NCBI GenBank assembly: GCA_012728855.1
Contig: JAAYEH010000156.1
Span: 1 to 64,000 of the forward strand
DNA: 64,000 nt
DNA from: Rhodopirellula sp.
GTDB lineage: Bacteria; Planctomycetota; Planctomycetia; Pirellulales; Thermoguttaceae
Direction: 5' to 3'
Part shown: positions 34,722 to 44,427 of the stretch, piece by piece
How the letters are laid out: every line of letters begins with the position of its first letter
Numbering within the stretch: position 1 is the stretch's first letter
Position numbers and translations under genes: made by a program
The notes under the pieces: generated by a model
Seen by the model: only the letters and a program-made list of their open reading frames with translations
Database searches by the model: none
What the model was told of the DNA's origin: nothing

Positions 34722-37187
34722 ATGAACGGGCGGATTTCGGCTTACGCGTCCTACGAGTTGGGCCGGATGTGCGGGTCGGGGCGGCGGCGGCTGAGCAATC
34801 TCTTTGGCCGTTCCCTCGGCCGCCGCATGGCGGCCCTCATTCTTGTGGGCGCCGGCCTCGTGCTGACGCTGGTGTTGGGCTACAGCCACTTCGCGCAACG
34901 TGCAAGGATCCTGGCCAACGCCGCCCGAGAAGGCGATGCGCTGGCGCAGTCGGTCGTCTATCAAATCCAAGTCCCGCTGGGCCGCGCGGAAGCGGTGGTG
35001 CAGCAGGTGGCTCTCTTCCTGGCCACGGAGCAACTGGGCCGAACCGAGAATGTTGACCTCATTCGTCGGACGCTCGAAGCCCACCCCGCACTATTCGGCA
35101 TGGCCGTGGCACTGAGCGAAACGGCCGCCGACCAAAACGATTTCCAGATCCTGTACGGCTTTCGTGACAAAGGCGCGATTCTGGTGCGGGATCGCGAATC
35201 CCCGCTTCTGGATTATCAGCACGATTGGTTCCATCTGCCGTATTACCGGAAGACTCCCGTATGGATCGAACCGTACTACGATGCCGATGCCCGGACATTA
35301 ATGGTGACCTACTCAGTGCCGGTAGTCCGCGGGGAGGAAGTGGTTGCGGTCGTCACGTGTGACCTTTCCCTGGAAGAGATCGAGACTTTGCTTGACGAAC
35401 TGCCGCTCGGCGAAGGGAGCATAGCCGTTCTCCTCTCGCAGCGCGGCACGTTCATTGCCCATCCCGAGCCGCGGCTGATTATGCGGGAAACGATTTTTAG
35501 TCTTGCCGAGTCGCAGACGCACCCGGAGACCGCCCGCGCGGTTCATCAGTTGGGCCGGAATATGCTAAGCGGTTCGCCGGGCCACATGCGCTGCCCGCGG
35601 CCGTTCAGCAACGACATGGCTTACATGTACTACCGCTGCGTTCCCTCCACCGGTTGGGCGTTCGGTGTCTTTCGTCCCGAAGCGCAAGTGCTGGCGCCGC
35701 TCTTCCGGCTCAACAAAATCAATGCACTGGTCGCGCTTACCGGCTTGACGCTGTTGCTGATTCCCGCGATGGGCATTGCCTGGTCGGTGGCCGGGCCCGT
35801 GCGCCGCTTGGCCAACGCCGCCCAACGGCTTGCGACCGGTGATTTCGACACTGCCTTGCCGCCGGTCCGCACGCACGATGAAGTCGCCCAATTGACTGGG
35901 GCTTTCGAGCAGATGCGGCGAGACTTGCGCCGCTACATCGCCGATCTGACCGCCACCACCGCGGCTAAGGAACGCATCGCCGGCGAGTTGTCTGCCGCCC
36001 GCGAGATCCAGATGAGTATCGTGCCGAAACGGTTCCCCCCGTTCCCCGATCGGCCCGAGATCGATCTCTACGCCTTGTTGATCCCGGCGTTGGAGGTTGG
36101 CGGGGATCTTTACGATTTCGCGCTGCTCGACGAAGACCATCTGTACATTGCGATTGGCGACGTTTCAGGAAAAGGGGTTCCGGCTTCCCTGCTGATGGCC
36201 GTGGGTAAGACCTTGCTCAAATCCACCGTGCAAAGTGTGCGGGCTCCGGCCCGTGCCTTAGCACACGTCAATGATGAACTGGCGGAAGGGAACGAATCGT
36301 GCATGTTCATCACCATGTTCTGCGGCATTCTGAACCTCAAAACAGGCGACTTCATCTATTCCAACGCGGGACACAACCCGCCACTGCTGGCGCGCCGGGA
36401 CGGAACCGTCGAGCGATTGGACGATGCACCGGGTCTGATCCTGGGTATCGCTTCGGGCGCGGCCTATGAGGATCATAGCCGGCGTCTGAATGCCGGGGAT
36501 CTCCTGCTCCTGTACACCGACGGAGTCACCGAAGCCATGGACTCCGCCAAACTCCTCTTCGGCGACGACCGGCTGCGGGAATTCGTTCACCGCAATGGTC
36601 ATCAAGCCCCCCAACCGCTGCTGGAGAACCTCGGCACGGCGGTCCACGCGCACGCCGGCAGCGCGGCGCAGTCCGACGATATCACGGCGTTGGCCGTTCG
36701 TTACCGGACTCAGCGGAGCGGTGGCGAGGATTTGTCCCCGGCCGCGGATATCACCCGACCGACGCCTGACGCCACGGTAAGCTTTCGCAATGATCTCGAT
36801 GAACTCACACGATTGGCTGGCTGGCTCCAGGAGCAGGGCAGTGCGTTGAGGATTCCCGCGTCGTTGTTGATGAGCCTCAACCTGGCACTGGAAGAATGGC
36901 TGATCAATGTGATTTCCTACGCGTATGGGGATGATGACGAGCACCGGATCGTAGTGCGTCTCTGGCGAGGCCGGGATGAACTGCTGATGGAGATTGAGGA
37001 CGATGGCCGGCCATTCGACCCCACGGTCCAGGCCGAGACTGACACGTCCTTGCCGCTGGAACATCGTCCGATCGGTGGCCTGGGGATCCATTTCATCCGA
37101 CAGACCATGGATCGGCTCACGTACCGCCGCGAGGGCGGCCGCAACAGGATCACCATGGCAAAGTCCCTTGTCGGAGGATCGGCGTGA
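34722..37187 (+). CDS. Membrane sensor with SpoIIE phosphatase and RsbW-like HATPase domains
   Basis: 821 residues. Order: membrane span near 37-58; Cache-type sensor outside the membrane (about 60-325, with HDWFHLPYYRKTPVWIEPYYD); second span near 333-358; HAMP near 358-410 (VRRLANAAQRLATGDF); PP2C/SpoIIE phosphatase about 435-665 with metal-binding Asp residues in EVGGDLYDF, IGDVSGKGVPASL, YTDGVTEA and SDDITALAV; C-terminal HATPase from about 690 with NLALEEWLINVISYAYG, IEDDGRPFDP and GGLGIHFIRQTMD. It should dephosphorylate the STAS protein when the Cache domain binds a ligand, while the HATPase part may phosphorylate it. Having both activities in one chain is notable. Confidence 0.9.
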   Translation: MNGRISAYASYELGRMCGSGRRRLSNLFGRSLGRRMAALILVGAGLVLTLVLGYSHFAQRARILANAAREGDALAQSVVYQIQVPLGRAEAVVQQVALFLATEQLGRTENVDLIRRTLEAHPALFGMAVALSETAADQNDFQILYGFRDKGAILVRDRESPLLDYQHDWFHLPYYRKTPVWIEPYYDADARTLMVTYSVPVVRGEEVVAVVTCDLSLEEIETLLDELPLGEGSIAVLLSQRGTFIAHPEPRLIMRETIFSLAESQTHPETARAVHQLGRNMLSGSPGHMRCPRPFSNDMAYMYYRCVPSTGWAFGVFRPEAQVLAPLFRLNKINALVALTGLTLLLIPAMGIAWSVAGPVRRLANAAQRLATGDFDTALPPVRTHDEVAQLTGAFEQMRRDLRRYIADLTATTAAKERIAGELSAAREIQMSIVPKRFPPFPDRPEIDLYALLIPALEVGGDLYDFALLDEDHLYIAIGDVSGKGVPASLLMAVGKTLLKSTVQSVRAPARALAHVNDELAEGNESCMFITMFCGILNLKTGDFIYSNAGHNPPLLARRDGTVERLDDAPGLILGIASGAAYEDHSRRLNAGDLLLLYTDGVTEAMDSAKLLFGDDRLREFVHRNGHQAPQPLLENLGTAVHAHAGSAAQSDDITALAVRYRTQRSGGEDLSPAADITRPTPDATVSFRNDLDELTRLAGWLQEQGSALRIPASLLMSLNLALEEWLINVISYAYGDDDEHRIVVRLWRGRDELLMEIEDDGRPFDPTVQAETDTSLPLEHRPIGGLGIHFIRQTMDRLTYRREGGRNRITMAKSLVGGSA

Positions 37188-37312
37188 CACCCGTGCGCCG
37201 AAAGGAGAGGCGGCGATGTTGCAGGTATTCCGGAAGCCGCGTGCTTGGTCCGGGAATCCGTCTCCCCGGCCGCGCTCCGCGGATGCCCGCGTTCTCCAAC
37301 TGTCCCCCTCGT

Positions 37313-38623
37313 TCAGAGTAGCCTCATGGCCTCGGCTTCCCGCAACAGACGGTCACGGAATTTGGGGTGTGCCACACTGATGATTGCCAATGCGCGCTCG
37401 CGAACCGATTTTTGTTTCAGATCGACCAGGCCATATTCGGTGGCGAGGTAGTGGACATCCATGCGTGGCGTCGTAACGGTGGCCCCCTCCTCGAGACGCG
37501 GAACGACTCGCGAGATTTGCCCCTCCTTGGCAGTTGAATAGAACGCCATGATCGACATCCCTCCCTTCGATGCGTACGCGCCGCGGACGAAATCGAGTTG
37601 TCCACCGGTGCCACTGTATTGAACTCCATCAATCGACTCGGCGTTACATTGGCCGGTCAGGTCGACCTCGAGAATGGAATTGACCGCCACCATTCTGTCG
37701 TTGCGGGCGATAATCCCCGGATCCATTACATAGGAGGACGGATAGCACTCGATGCTGGGGTTGTCGTGCATCAGGTCAAATGTGTCCCGAGTTCCATACG
37801 AGACGGAAAACACATGTCGCCACGGATGCAAGGTCTTACGACTCCCGTTGGCGGCGCCGCAACGAATGAGATCGGCCATGCCGGGACCGAACAGTTCTGT
37901 GTGGATGCCGAGATTTGATCGATCCTTAAGGAAGGGACAAAGGGCGTTGGGGAGACTACCGATACCCAATTGCAGGGTCGCTTCTTCAGGAACGATGTCG
38001 GCGATGAGTTTGCCGATGGTCGCATCTTCCGGACGAGGTTTTGCCGCGGGCATCTCCAGGATGGGGTCGTGATTCTCAACCACCATGTCCACTTCGGAGA
38101 CATGAATCATATTGTCACCGAACACCCGCGGCATCGTTGGATTCGACTCCACAATCAGCCTTTTGCTGCGGCGGGCGGCCGGGGAAATGAAGCCGTTGCA
38201 GACTCCAAAGCTGAAATAGCCCGCGTTATCCATTGAGGAAACGGTCGTCACAACGGTATCCAGATCGAGATGTTCCTCAATCAGTCGTGGCACCTGATGC
38301 AAGTAGGACGGGATGAACTGAACCAGCCCGACTGCCGACTGACCGCGCGAGGCCTGGCTGACAAACCAGGAATAGGCTTCGACACAGTCGATCAGATCAA
38401 TTGCCAAATACGTCTTGGCCGCAGTCAGATACGGATTGAACGAGTACACCTTGATGCCAGTGAGTTCCCCGGCCCTCAATCGGTCCGCCAGCGCGCCGAG
38501 CAGAGCGGGCGGTTCGGTGAGACCGATCCCGTGAACCAGGGTCTCGCCGTTGCGAATCACCGCTATCGCTTCCGCCGGGTTCCTCAGTTTTTTTCGGTAT
38601 TCCGCCAGATAGTCACTCGACAT
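37313..38623 (-). CDS. Acetyl-CoA hydrolase / CoA-transferase family protein
   Basis: 436 residues, MSSDYLAEYRKKLRNPAEA at the start. Family marks include GLTEPPALLGALADR, LQLGIGSLPNALC, the catalytic Glu in IHTELFGPGM, and YSGTGGQLDFVRGAYASKGG. These are features of the family I CoA-transferases that include 4-hydroxybutyrate CoA-transferase, succinyl-CoA:acetate CoA-transferase and butyryl-CoA:acetate CoA-transferase. It moves CoA between acyl groups and acetate; the preferred acyl group cannot be read. It converges with the phosphatase gene and stands alone. Confidence 0.85.
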   Translation of the reverse strand: MSSDYLAEYRKKLRNPAEAIAVIRNGETLVHGIGLTEPPALLGALADRLRAGELTGIKVYSFNPYLTAAKTYLAIDLIDCVEAYSWFVSQASRGQSAVGLVQFIPSYLHQVPRLIEEHLDLDTVVTTVSSMDNAGYFSFGVCNGFISPAARRSKRLIVESNPTMPRVFGDNMIHVSEVDMVVENHDPILEMPAAKPRPEDATIGKLIADIVPEEATLQLGIGSLPNALCPFLKDRSNLGIHTELFGPGMADLIRCGAANGSRKTLHPWRHVFSVSYGTRDTFDLMHDNPSIECYPSSYVMDPGIIARNDRMVAVNSILEVDLTGQCNAESIDGVQYSGTGGQLDFVRGAYASKGGMSIMAFYSTAKEGQISRVVPRLEEGATVTTPRMDVHYLATEYGLVDLKQKSVRERALAIISVAHPKFRDRLLREAEAMRLL

Positions 38624-39032
38624 GGTTCACTTCCTTATGGACAGAGGCGTGTTTCCCCTTCTTACTTCCCCTCACCGCGGAATGCGGGAATGCGATGACA
38701 ACTTGACTGCCTGATCGCGTTCTGCCTGCACTCCAATCTCCTTTGGGCCGCTGCTCCCGCCCCATTCTATCATCGGGCGTTTCGATGCAACCCTATCAGC
38801 TTGGCCAATTTCATTACGACGAGTGTTTTGTGGGGTCCGGCGGAATGTGGAAAAATCGCCAGGTTGACCGCCACATCGGCATTCTGATGCCGCAGCCCAA
38901 GTCGTTGCAAAATAACACATTGCAACCAATTCCCCCCCAGCCCTAGCCGCGCCGCCGTGGATGACTACAATGACAGGTTTCACCAGCCCAATGTTGCCGC
39001 CATCGCCCCGTTGCGGCCAAACGGGAGCCGCC
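38624..39032. other. Non-coding stretch upstream of gcvT
   Basis: No supported gene. I looked for a glycine riboswitch upstream of gcvT and found none of its conserved core. The region should hold the promoters of the divergent CoA-transferase gene and the gcv operon. Confidence 0.5.
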
Positions 39033-40205
39033 ATGAACCAAACCGAGACGAAAATTCGCCACACACCGCTCTATCCTTGGCACGTCGCGCACGGGGCGCG
39101 GATGGTCGATTTTGCGGGCTGGAAAATGCCGCTGCAGTACACCTCGATCCTCGAGGAACACCGCGCCACCCGCACCCGCTGCGCCGTCACCGATATTTCT
39201 CATATGGGGCGACTTCGCTTCGAAGGCCCTGGAGCCGCCGAGTTCCTCGCCTGCCTACTCACGCGGCGGGTCGCCGACATGGCACTCGGACAGGTCCGCT
39301 ATTCCCTCGTGACCAACGACAACGGCGGCATCCTCGACGACGTGTTGGTCGGCTATTATCACAACTCGCACGGGCAGCCGTTTTATCTCGTCGTCGTCAA
39401 CGCCTCGAACCGCGAGAAGATTATCCGATGGGTGGATAATCATTTGCCACCCGAACGAGCCGAACAGCCCGGCCGCGAGGTGATCTGGGCCGACGTGACC
39501 CGGCTTTGGGCCATGTTCGCCATTCAGGGACCGCGATCGGTGGAACTCCTCCAACCGCTGGTAGATGTCGACTTGGCCACGATGAAATACTACCGCGGGG
39601 CGCAAGTCCGCATCCTCCACCCCGCCGCCTGTCGCCAAGGCGGGATCATCAGCCGCACCGGCTACACGGGCGAAGACGGTTTCGAGTTCAGCATGGGCGC
39701 CACCGTTGCTCCCGCAGTCTGGCAGGCGCTCTTGGAGATCGGCCAGCCGCTGGGCGTCGTACCCACCGGCCTCGGTGCCCGCGATACCCTCCGCCTCGAA
39801 GCCGGCATGCCGCTCTACGGTCACGAACTGAGCGAACAGGTCAATCCGTTGGAAGCGGGGCTCGGCTTCGCCTGCTATCTCGTTGGCTACGACTTTCCCG
39901 GACGCGATGCCCTTAAGAAGATCCAACAACAGCCGCCCACACGCGCCCGCGTGGGTCTGGAACTCTCTGGCCGCCGCGCCGCACGCGAAGGCGCCCCCCT
40001 CCTGCTCGGCGACCAACCGGCAGGTGCCGTCACCAGCGGCTCCTTTTCTCCCTCGCTGGAAAAGTCCATTGCGATGGGATACGTGCATCCCGATTACGCG
40101 GAACCGGGAACCGAACTGACCGTGGATATTCGCGGACGGGTCGAGCCGGTCCGTGTTGTGCCGTTGCCCTTCTATCGCCGCCATTCGAAAGGGAAATCGT
40201 CGTGA
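39033..40205 (+). CDS. gcvT: Glycine cleavage system T protein (aminomethyltransferase)
   Basis: 390 residues; GGGAG lies 6 bases before the ATG at 39033. Marks include LYPWHVAHGARMVDFAGWKMP, AVTDISHMGRLRFEGP, GYTGEDGFEFSM, LGARDTLRLEAGMPLYGHEL and GAVTSGSFSPSLEKSIAMGYV. It transfers the one-carbon unit from the aminomethyl-lipoyl arm of GcvH to tetrahydrofolate, releasing ammonia. First gene of the operon gcvT-gcvH-gcvPA-gcvPB-lipoate ligase. Confidence 0.97.
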   Translation: MNQTETKIRHTPLYPWHVAHGARMVDFAGWKMPLQYTSILEEHRATRTRCAVTDISHMGRLRFEGPGAAEFLACLLTRRVADMALGQVRYSLVTNDNGGILDDVLVGYYHNSHGQPFYLVVVNASNREKIIRWVDNHLPPERAEQPGREVIWADVTRLWAMFAIQGPRSVELLQPLVDVDLATMKYYRGAQVRILHPAACRQGGIISRTGYTGEDGFEFSMGATVAPAVWQALLEIGQPLGVVPTGLGARDTLRLEAGMPLYGHELSEQVNPLEAGLGFACYLVGYDFPGRDALKKIQQQPPTRARVGLELSGRRAAREGAPLLLGDQPAGAVTSGSFSPSLEKSIAMGYVHPDYAEPGTELTVDIRGRVEPVRVVPLPFYRRHSKGKSS

Positions 40206-40612
40206 ATCCTCAACAACTGCTCTATGCGAAGACCCATGAGTGGGTGCATGTCGCGGGTGGACCCGCGGGTGAAAAAATCGCCACCGTCGGCATCTCCGGC
40301 TTCGCCCTGGAAGCCCTTACGGATTTGGTCTTCGTCGACTTGCCGGCGGTCGGCAAGCAGGTCGAGGCCGGGCAACCCTTCGGTGAAATCGAGTCGGTCA
40401 AAGCGGTCAGCGATCTCTACAGCCCCGTCGATGGCGAGATCGTCGAGGTCAACCACGACCTGCCGGACAACCTTGAAAAGCTCCCCGACGACCCCTACGG
40501 ACTGGGCTGGTTCGTCAAGATCAAGATCTCCGACGAGTCGGGCCTCGCCGGCCTGATGGACCACGCCACCTACCGTAAGCAGTGCGAAGAGGAAACGGCA
40601 GGCGAGGGCTAA
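40202..40612 (+). CDS. gcvH: Glycine cleavage system H protein
   Basis: 136 residues. A GTG start at 40202 overlaps the gcvT stop (GTGA). The lipoylation site is Lys67 in GEIESVKAVSDLYSP, and KTHEWVHV, GISGFALEALTDLVFVDLP and GWFVKIKI are all canonical. It carries the glycine-derived aminomethyl group between the P, T and L proteins. A distant relative is encoded at 33413-33877. Confidence 0.97.
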   Translation: MNPQQLLYAKTHEWVHVAGGPAGEKIATVGISGFALEALTDLVFVDLPAVGKQVEAGQPFGEIESVKAVSDLYSPVDGEIVEVNHDLPDNLEKLPDDPYGLGWFVKIKISDESGLAGLMDHATYRKQCEEETAGEG

Positions 40613-40659
40613 ATGCCCCCTGGCGATGAGACGACACCCGGAAGCATGGAACCGAGCCA

Positions 40660-41997
40660 GTGGCATATATCATCAATACGGCGGAAGACCGTTCGGCCAT
40701 GCTGGAGGCAATCGCCGTCGACGCGATCGACGATCTCTTCCAGATGGTGCCCCCGCAACTTCGCCTCCAGAAGCCGCTGGATATCCCACCGGCCATGGGC
40801 GAGATGGAACTGACTGCCCATATGGAGGAGTTGGCCCGCCGCAATACCTCGCCGCACGAGGCCATCTCGTTTCTCGGCGGCGGCAGCTATGACCATTTTA
40901 TTCCGGCGCTGGTCGACTTCGTCGCGTCCCGCAGCGAATTCTACACGGCCTACACCCCCTACCAGGCCGAGGCCAGCCAGGGCACGCTCCAGGCCATGTT
41001 CGAATACCAGACGCTCGTCACCCAGTTGACCGGATTGGACGTCTCCAACGCCAGTCTCTATGACGGCGGCAGCGCGGTGGCCGAGGCCGTGGTTATGGCG
41101 ATGGAATCGGTAAGACGATCGAAGCGCGTCGTCACCGCCGCCAGCGTTCATCCGGAATACCGCCGCAATCTCCAGACCTACCTTGCCAACCTCGACACCG
41201 AACTGGTGACCGTCGGAACGCCGGACAGCCATCTGTCGCCTGAAGCATTGGAGCGGGCCGTCGACGATCAAACGGCCTGCGTCGTCGTCCAGCATCCCAA
41301 CTTCTTCGGATGCCTGGAGGAAGTCGAGGCGCTGGCCGAGATTGCCCATCGCCGAGGCGCGCTCTTCATCGTTTCCGTCGATCCGATCAGCCTGGGGCTG
41401 CTCAAACGGCCGGGGCAGTACGGCGCCGATATCGCCGTGGCGGAAGGCCAGGGGCTCGGCTGTCCTATGGCCTTTGGCGGTCCCTATCTGGGGATACTGG
41501 CCTGTCGCGACCAGTTTGTCCGCCGCCTGCCCGGCCGACTTGTGGGCCAGACCACCGACCGCCGCGGTCGCCGCTGCTGGGTTCTCACCTTGCAAACCCG
41601 CGAACAGCATATCCGCCGCGAAAAGGCCACTAGCAACATCTGCACCAATCAGGGACTGTTGGCGCTGCGAGCGTCGACGTACCTCGCCGCGATGGGGCCT
41701 TCCGGCATGCGAGACGTCGCGCAGCTCTGCCTGCAGAAAGCCCATTACGCCATCGACCAACTGACCCGAGGCGCCGCGCTCGAGCGACGTTTCGATCGCC
41801 CCTTCTTCAAGGAGTTCGTCGTTCGTGTCCGCGACGGTCAGGTCGAAAGCCTCCTTGAAGCCGCACGTGCCGCGGGATTCTTCGCGGGCGTGCCGCTGAA
41901 GAACTGGTATCCGGAACTGTCCGACTGCGTCTTGGTCGCGGTGACCGAAAAGCGAACCAAAGCCCAGATCGATCGCCTGGCGGCGGCTGTCGCCTAA
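40660..41997 (+). CDS. gcvPA: Glycine dehydrogenase (decarboxylating) subunit 1
   Basis: 445 residues from a GTG at 40660 (VAYIINTAEDRSAMLEAI). Features of the N-terminal half of P protein: SFLGGGSYDHFIPALVD, FYTAYTPYQAEASQGTLQAMFEYQT, LTGLDVSNASLYDGGSAVAEA, VQHPNFFGCLEE and QTREQHIRREKATSNICTNQ. It forms the heterotetramer with GcvPB that decarboxylates glycine with pyridoxal phosphate. The gap to gcvH is 47 bases. Confidence 0.96.
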   Translation: MAYIINTAEDRSAMLEAIAVDAIDDLFQMVPPQLRLQKPLDIPPAMGEMELTAHMEELARRNTSPHEAISFLGGGSYDHFIPALVDFVASRSEFYTAYTPYQAEASQGTLQAMFEYQTLVTQLTGLDVSNASLYDGGSAVAEAVVMAMESVRRSKRVVTAASVHPEYRRNLQTYLANLDTELVTVGTPDSHLSPEALERAVDDQTACVVVQHPNFFGCLEEVEALAEIAHRRGALFIVSVDPISLGLLKRPGQYGADIAVAEGQGLGCPMAFGGPYLGILACRDQFVRRLPGRLVGQTTDRRGRRCWVLTLQTREQHIRREKATSNICTNQGLLALRASTYLAAMGPSGMRDVAQLCLQKAHYAIDQLTRGAALERRFDRPFFKEFVVRVRDGQVESLLEAARAAGFFAGVPLKNWYPELSDCVLVAVTEKRTKAQIDRLAAAVA

Positions 41998-42017
41998 TCC
42001 AGGAGCGAGATTCGCCC

Positions 42018-43481
42018 ATGCGTAACAAGCTGGCCACCCAATTGCTGTTCGAACTCTCCCGCCCCGGCAACGCCGCGGTCCATCTGCCCGCGCCGGACGT
42101 GCCGCAACCGCCGCTCGAATGCCTGCTGCCGGACCGGTTTCTGGCCGATTCGCCGCCACCACTGCCCGAACTGACCGAGCCCGACCTGGTTCGCCACTAC
42201 ACGAACCTCTCCACTCAGAATATGTCGGTCGACACCCACTTCTACCCGCTCGGCTCTTGTACCATGAAGTACAACCCGAAGCGCAATGAGCGGCTCGCCG
42301 GCATGACCGGCATCGGCGACCTCCACCCCTACCAACCGCAAGACACGCTCCAAGGGCTGCTGGAGTTGTTGCACTCGCTCCAGCAGATGCTGGCCGAGAT
42401 CAGTGGGCTGGACGCCGTCTCGCTTCAACCGGCCGCCGGGGCGCAGGGCGAGATGACCGCGCTGTTCGTGGCCGCGGAGTATTTCCGCGACAGAGGGCAG
42501 AACCGCGGCATCGTTCTCGTCCCCGACGTGGCCCACGGCACCAACCCCGCCAGCGCGTCGATGGCCGGCTTCCAGACGGTCGAGGTCAAGAGTACGGCGG
42601 AGGGACTCGTCGACCTCGATGATCTCGCCTCCAAGCTCGACGACCGCACCGCCGTGTTCATGATCACCAACCCCAATACCCTCGGGCTCTTCGACGGCCA
42701 GATCGCCGAGATCGCCGAGATGGTCCACGGCGCGGGCGGATTGGTCTATCTCGACGGCGCGAACATGAACGCCATCCTCGGCATCGCCCGTCCCGGTGAT
42801 TTCGGCGCCGACATGATGCATTTCAATCCGCACAAGACCTTCAGCGGACCGCACGGCGGCGGCGGACCGGGCGCCGGACCGATCGCCGTTTCCCACAAGC
42901 TGGAGCCCTATTTACCGGTCCCGGTGGTCGTGCGAGACGGGGACAGGTACCGGCTCGACGACGACCGGCCCAAGTCGATCGGCCGCGTGCGGAGTTTCTT
43001 CGGCAATACCGGGGTTCTCGTCCGCACCTATTGCTATTTGCGAACCCAAGGCCCCGAAGGACTCCAAAGGGTCTCCGAGAACGCGGTGCTCAACGCCAAT
43101 TACCTGCTCAGCCGCGTCAAGCACTTCCTGCAGGTACCGCACGGCGATCGCTGTATGCATGAGTTCGTCGCGTCGGCCTCCCCATTGAAGGCCGCTCGTG
43201 GCGTCTCGGCGATGGATATCGGCAAACGACTGCTCGATTTCGGATTCCATGCTCCCACGGTCTATTTTCCGCTCACGGTCCGGGAGGCGCTGATGATCGA
43301 GCCGACGGAGACGGAGAGCAAGGCCACGCTTGACGCCTTCGCTGAAGCTTTGTTTCGCGTCACCGAGGAGCCGGCCGACCTGCTCCACGAAGCGCCCCAC
43401 ACCACGGCCGTCAGCCGACCTGATGAGGTTCGCGCCGCGCGCAAGCCGATTCTCTCCTGGAAAATGGAGGACGCCGGGTGA
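42018..43481 (+). CDS. gcvPB: Glycine dehydrogenase (decarboxylating) subunit 2
   Basis: 487 residues. PLP-binding Lys273 lies in HFNPHKTFSGPHGGGGPGAG. Other marks are YPLGSCTMKYNPK, LQPAAGAQGEMTAL, PDVAHGTNPASASMAGF and YLDGANMNAILG. It is the catalytic C-terminal half of the split P protein found in many bacteria with the two-subunit form. Its stop overlaps the GTG of the following lipoate ligase gene. Confidence 0.97.
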   Translation: MRNKLATQLLFELSRPGNAAVHLPAPDVPQPPLECLLPDRFLADSPPPLPELTEPDLVRHYTNLSTQNMSVDTHFYPLGSCTMKYNPKRNERLAGMTGIGDLHPYQPQDTLQGLLELLHSLQQMLAEISGLDAVSLQPAAGAQGEMTALFVAAEYFRDRGQNRGIVLVPDVAHGTNPASASMAGFQTVEVKSTAEGLVDLDDLASKLDDRTAVFMITNPNTLGLFDGQIAEIAEMVHGAGGLVYLDGANMNAILGIARPGDFGADMMHFNPHKTFSGPHGGGGPGAGPIAVSHKLEPYLPVPVVVRDGDRYRLDDDRPKSIGRVRSFFGNTGVLVRTYCYLRTQGPEGLQRVSENAVLNANYLLSRVKHFLQVPHGDRCMHEFVASASPLKAARGVSAMDIGKRLLDFGFHAPTVYFPLTVREALMIEPTETESKATLDAFAEALFRVTEEPADLLHEAPHTTAVSRPDEVRAARKPILSWKMEDAG

Positions 43482-44251
43482 GCACCGCGTGCCGACTTTT
43501 GATCGATCCGCCTGCTCCCGGCGCCTGGAACATGGCAGTGGACGAGGTGCTGTTGGATTGGTCGGCTGCAACCGGAGGTTGCTGTTGGCGGTTCTATCGA
43601 TGGTCAGAACCCACCCTGTCGCTGGGGTATTTTCAGGAATACCACGATCGCGACAGCCATCCCTCCAGTCGTCGCTGTGCGGTGGTCCGGCGGGCAAGTG
43701 GCGGCGGGGCGATTCTCCACGATGCCGAGCTGACCTATAGCGTCGTCGTGCCGCTGGCACATCCGCTTGGGAAACGCCGAGAAATGCTCTACCATGCTGT
43801 CCATGCCACGCTGGTCGAAACGCTCGCGGCATGGAACGTACGGGCGGTAATCTGCTGTGGGGTCGAACGGAAATCCCCCGGCGAACAGCCTTTCCTTTGC
43901 TTCCAACGCCGCGCGAATGGCGACGTGCTCGTCGCCGGCACCAAGATCGCCGGCAGCGCCCAACGTCGCAATCGCGGCTCGGTTTTGCAGCATGGCAGCG
44001 TTTTGTTGCGAAGTTCACCCTTGGCGCCGGAATTGGATTCCTTGTCGCAATTTGCCCCTCAGGGCATCCATGAGGGGGATATGATCCGGCGTTGGACGGA
44101 AAAACTCGCCGAACGGTTCGATCTCGTCTGGCAAGAAGGGCACTTGGTTCTTGAAGAGCAGAGCAAGGCTACCACACTGGCTGTCAAGTACGGCTCGGAG
44201 GAATGGGTTCGCTATCGTGGCCGTAACGCCCAAAATCTCGCATCGCTTTGA
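43478..44251 (+). CDS. Lipoate-protein ligase A family protein
   Basis: 257 residues, GTG start at 43478 overlapping the gcvPB stop (GTGA). Marks of the LplA/LipB fold are NMAVDEVLLDW, RFYRWSEPTLSLGYFQ, VVRRASGGGAILHDAELTYS and the catalytic Lys156 in VAGTKIAGSAQRR. It should attach lipoate, or transfer octanoyl groups, to the H protein of the same operon. At 257 residues it lacks the C-terminal accessory domain of E. coli LplA, so it may be an octanoyl/lipoyl transferase of the LipM/LipL type. The coupling to gcvPB supports H-protein modification as its job. Confidence 0.88.
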   Translation: MSTACRLLIDPPAPGAWNMAVDEVLLDWSAATGGCCWRFYRWSEPTLSLGYFQEYHDRDSHPSSRRCAVVRRASGGGAILHDAELTYSVVVPLAHPLGKRREMLYHAVHATLVETLAAWNVRAVICCGVERKSPGEQPFLCFQRRANGDVLVAGTKIAGSAQRRNRGSVLQHGSVLLRSSPLAPELDSLSQFAPQGIHEGDMIRRWTEKLAERFDLVWQEGHLVLEEQSKATTLAVKYGSEEWVRYRGRNAQNLASL

Positions 44252-44427
44252 CTTGCGTGGACACTGTTGTTACCATGAGCAGTACCTCATCTTATCTATC
44301 GGAAACAGAGAGAAGACACGGCCGGCGCACGCGGGGGCCATTGCCCGGTGCCGTTTTTCACAGAGGCATTTTCGAGGCAGTCTTTCGGTTACTCTTTGGT
44401 TTCTCCTCTGTGGAGTAGTGTATCGCA

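Noticed and set aside
37216-37380. 54-residue open frame with a good AAAGGAG upstream (MLQVFRKPRAWSGNPS)
   Set aside because: It overlaps the end of the convergent CoA-transferase gene, the protein is low complexity and resembles nothing I know; the ribosome site could be chance.
38624-39032. Glycine riboswitch upstream of gcvT
   Set aside because: None of the conserved core elements could be found in this stretch.
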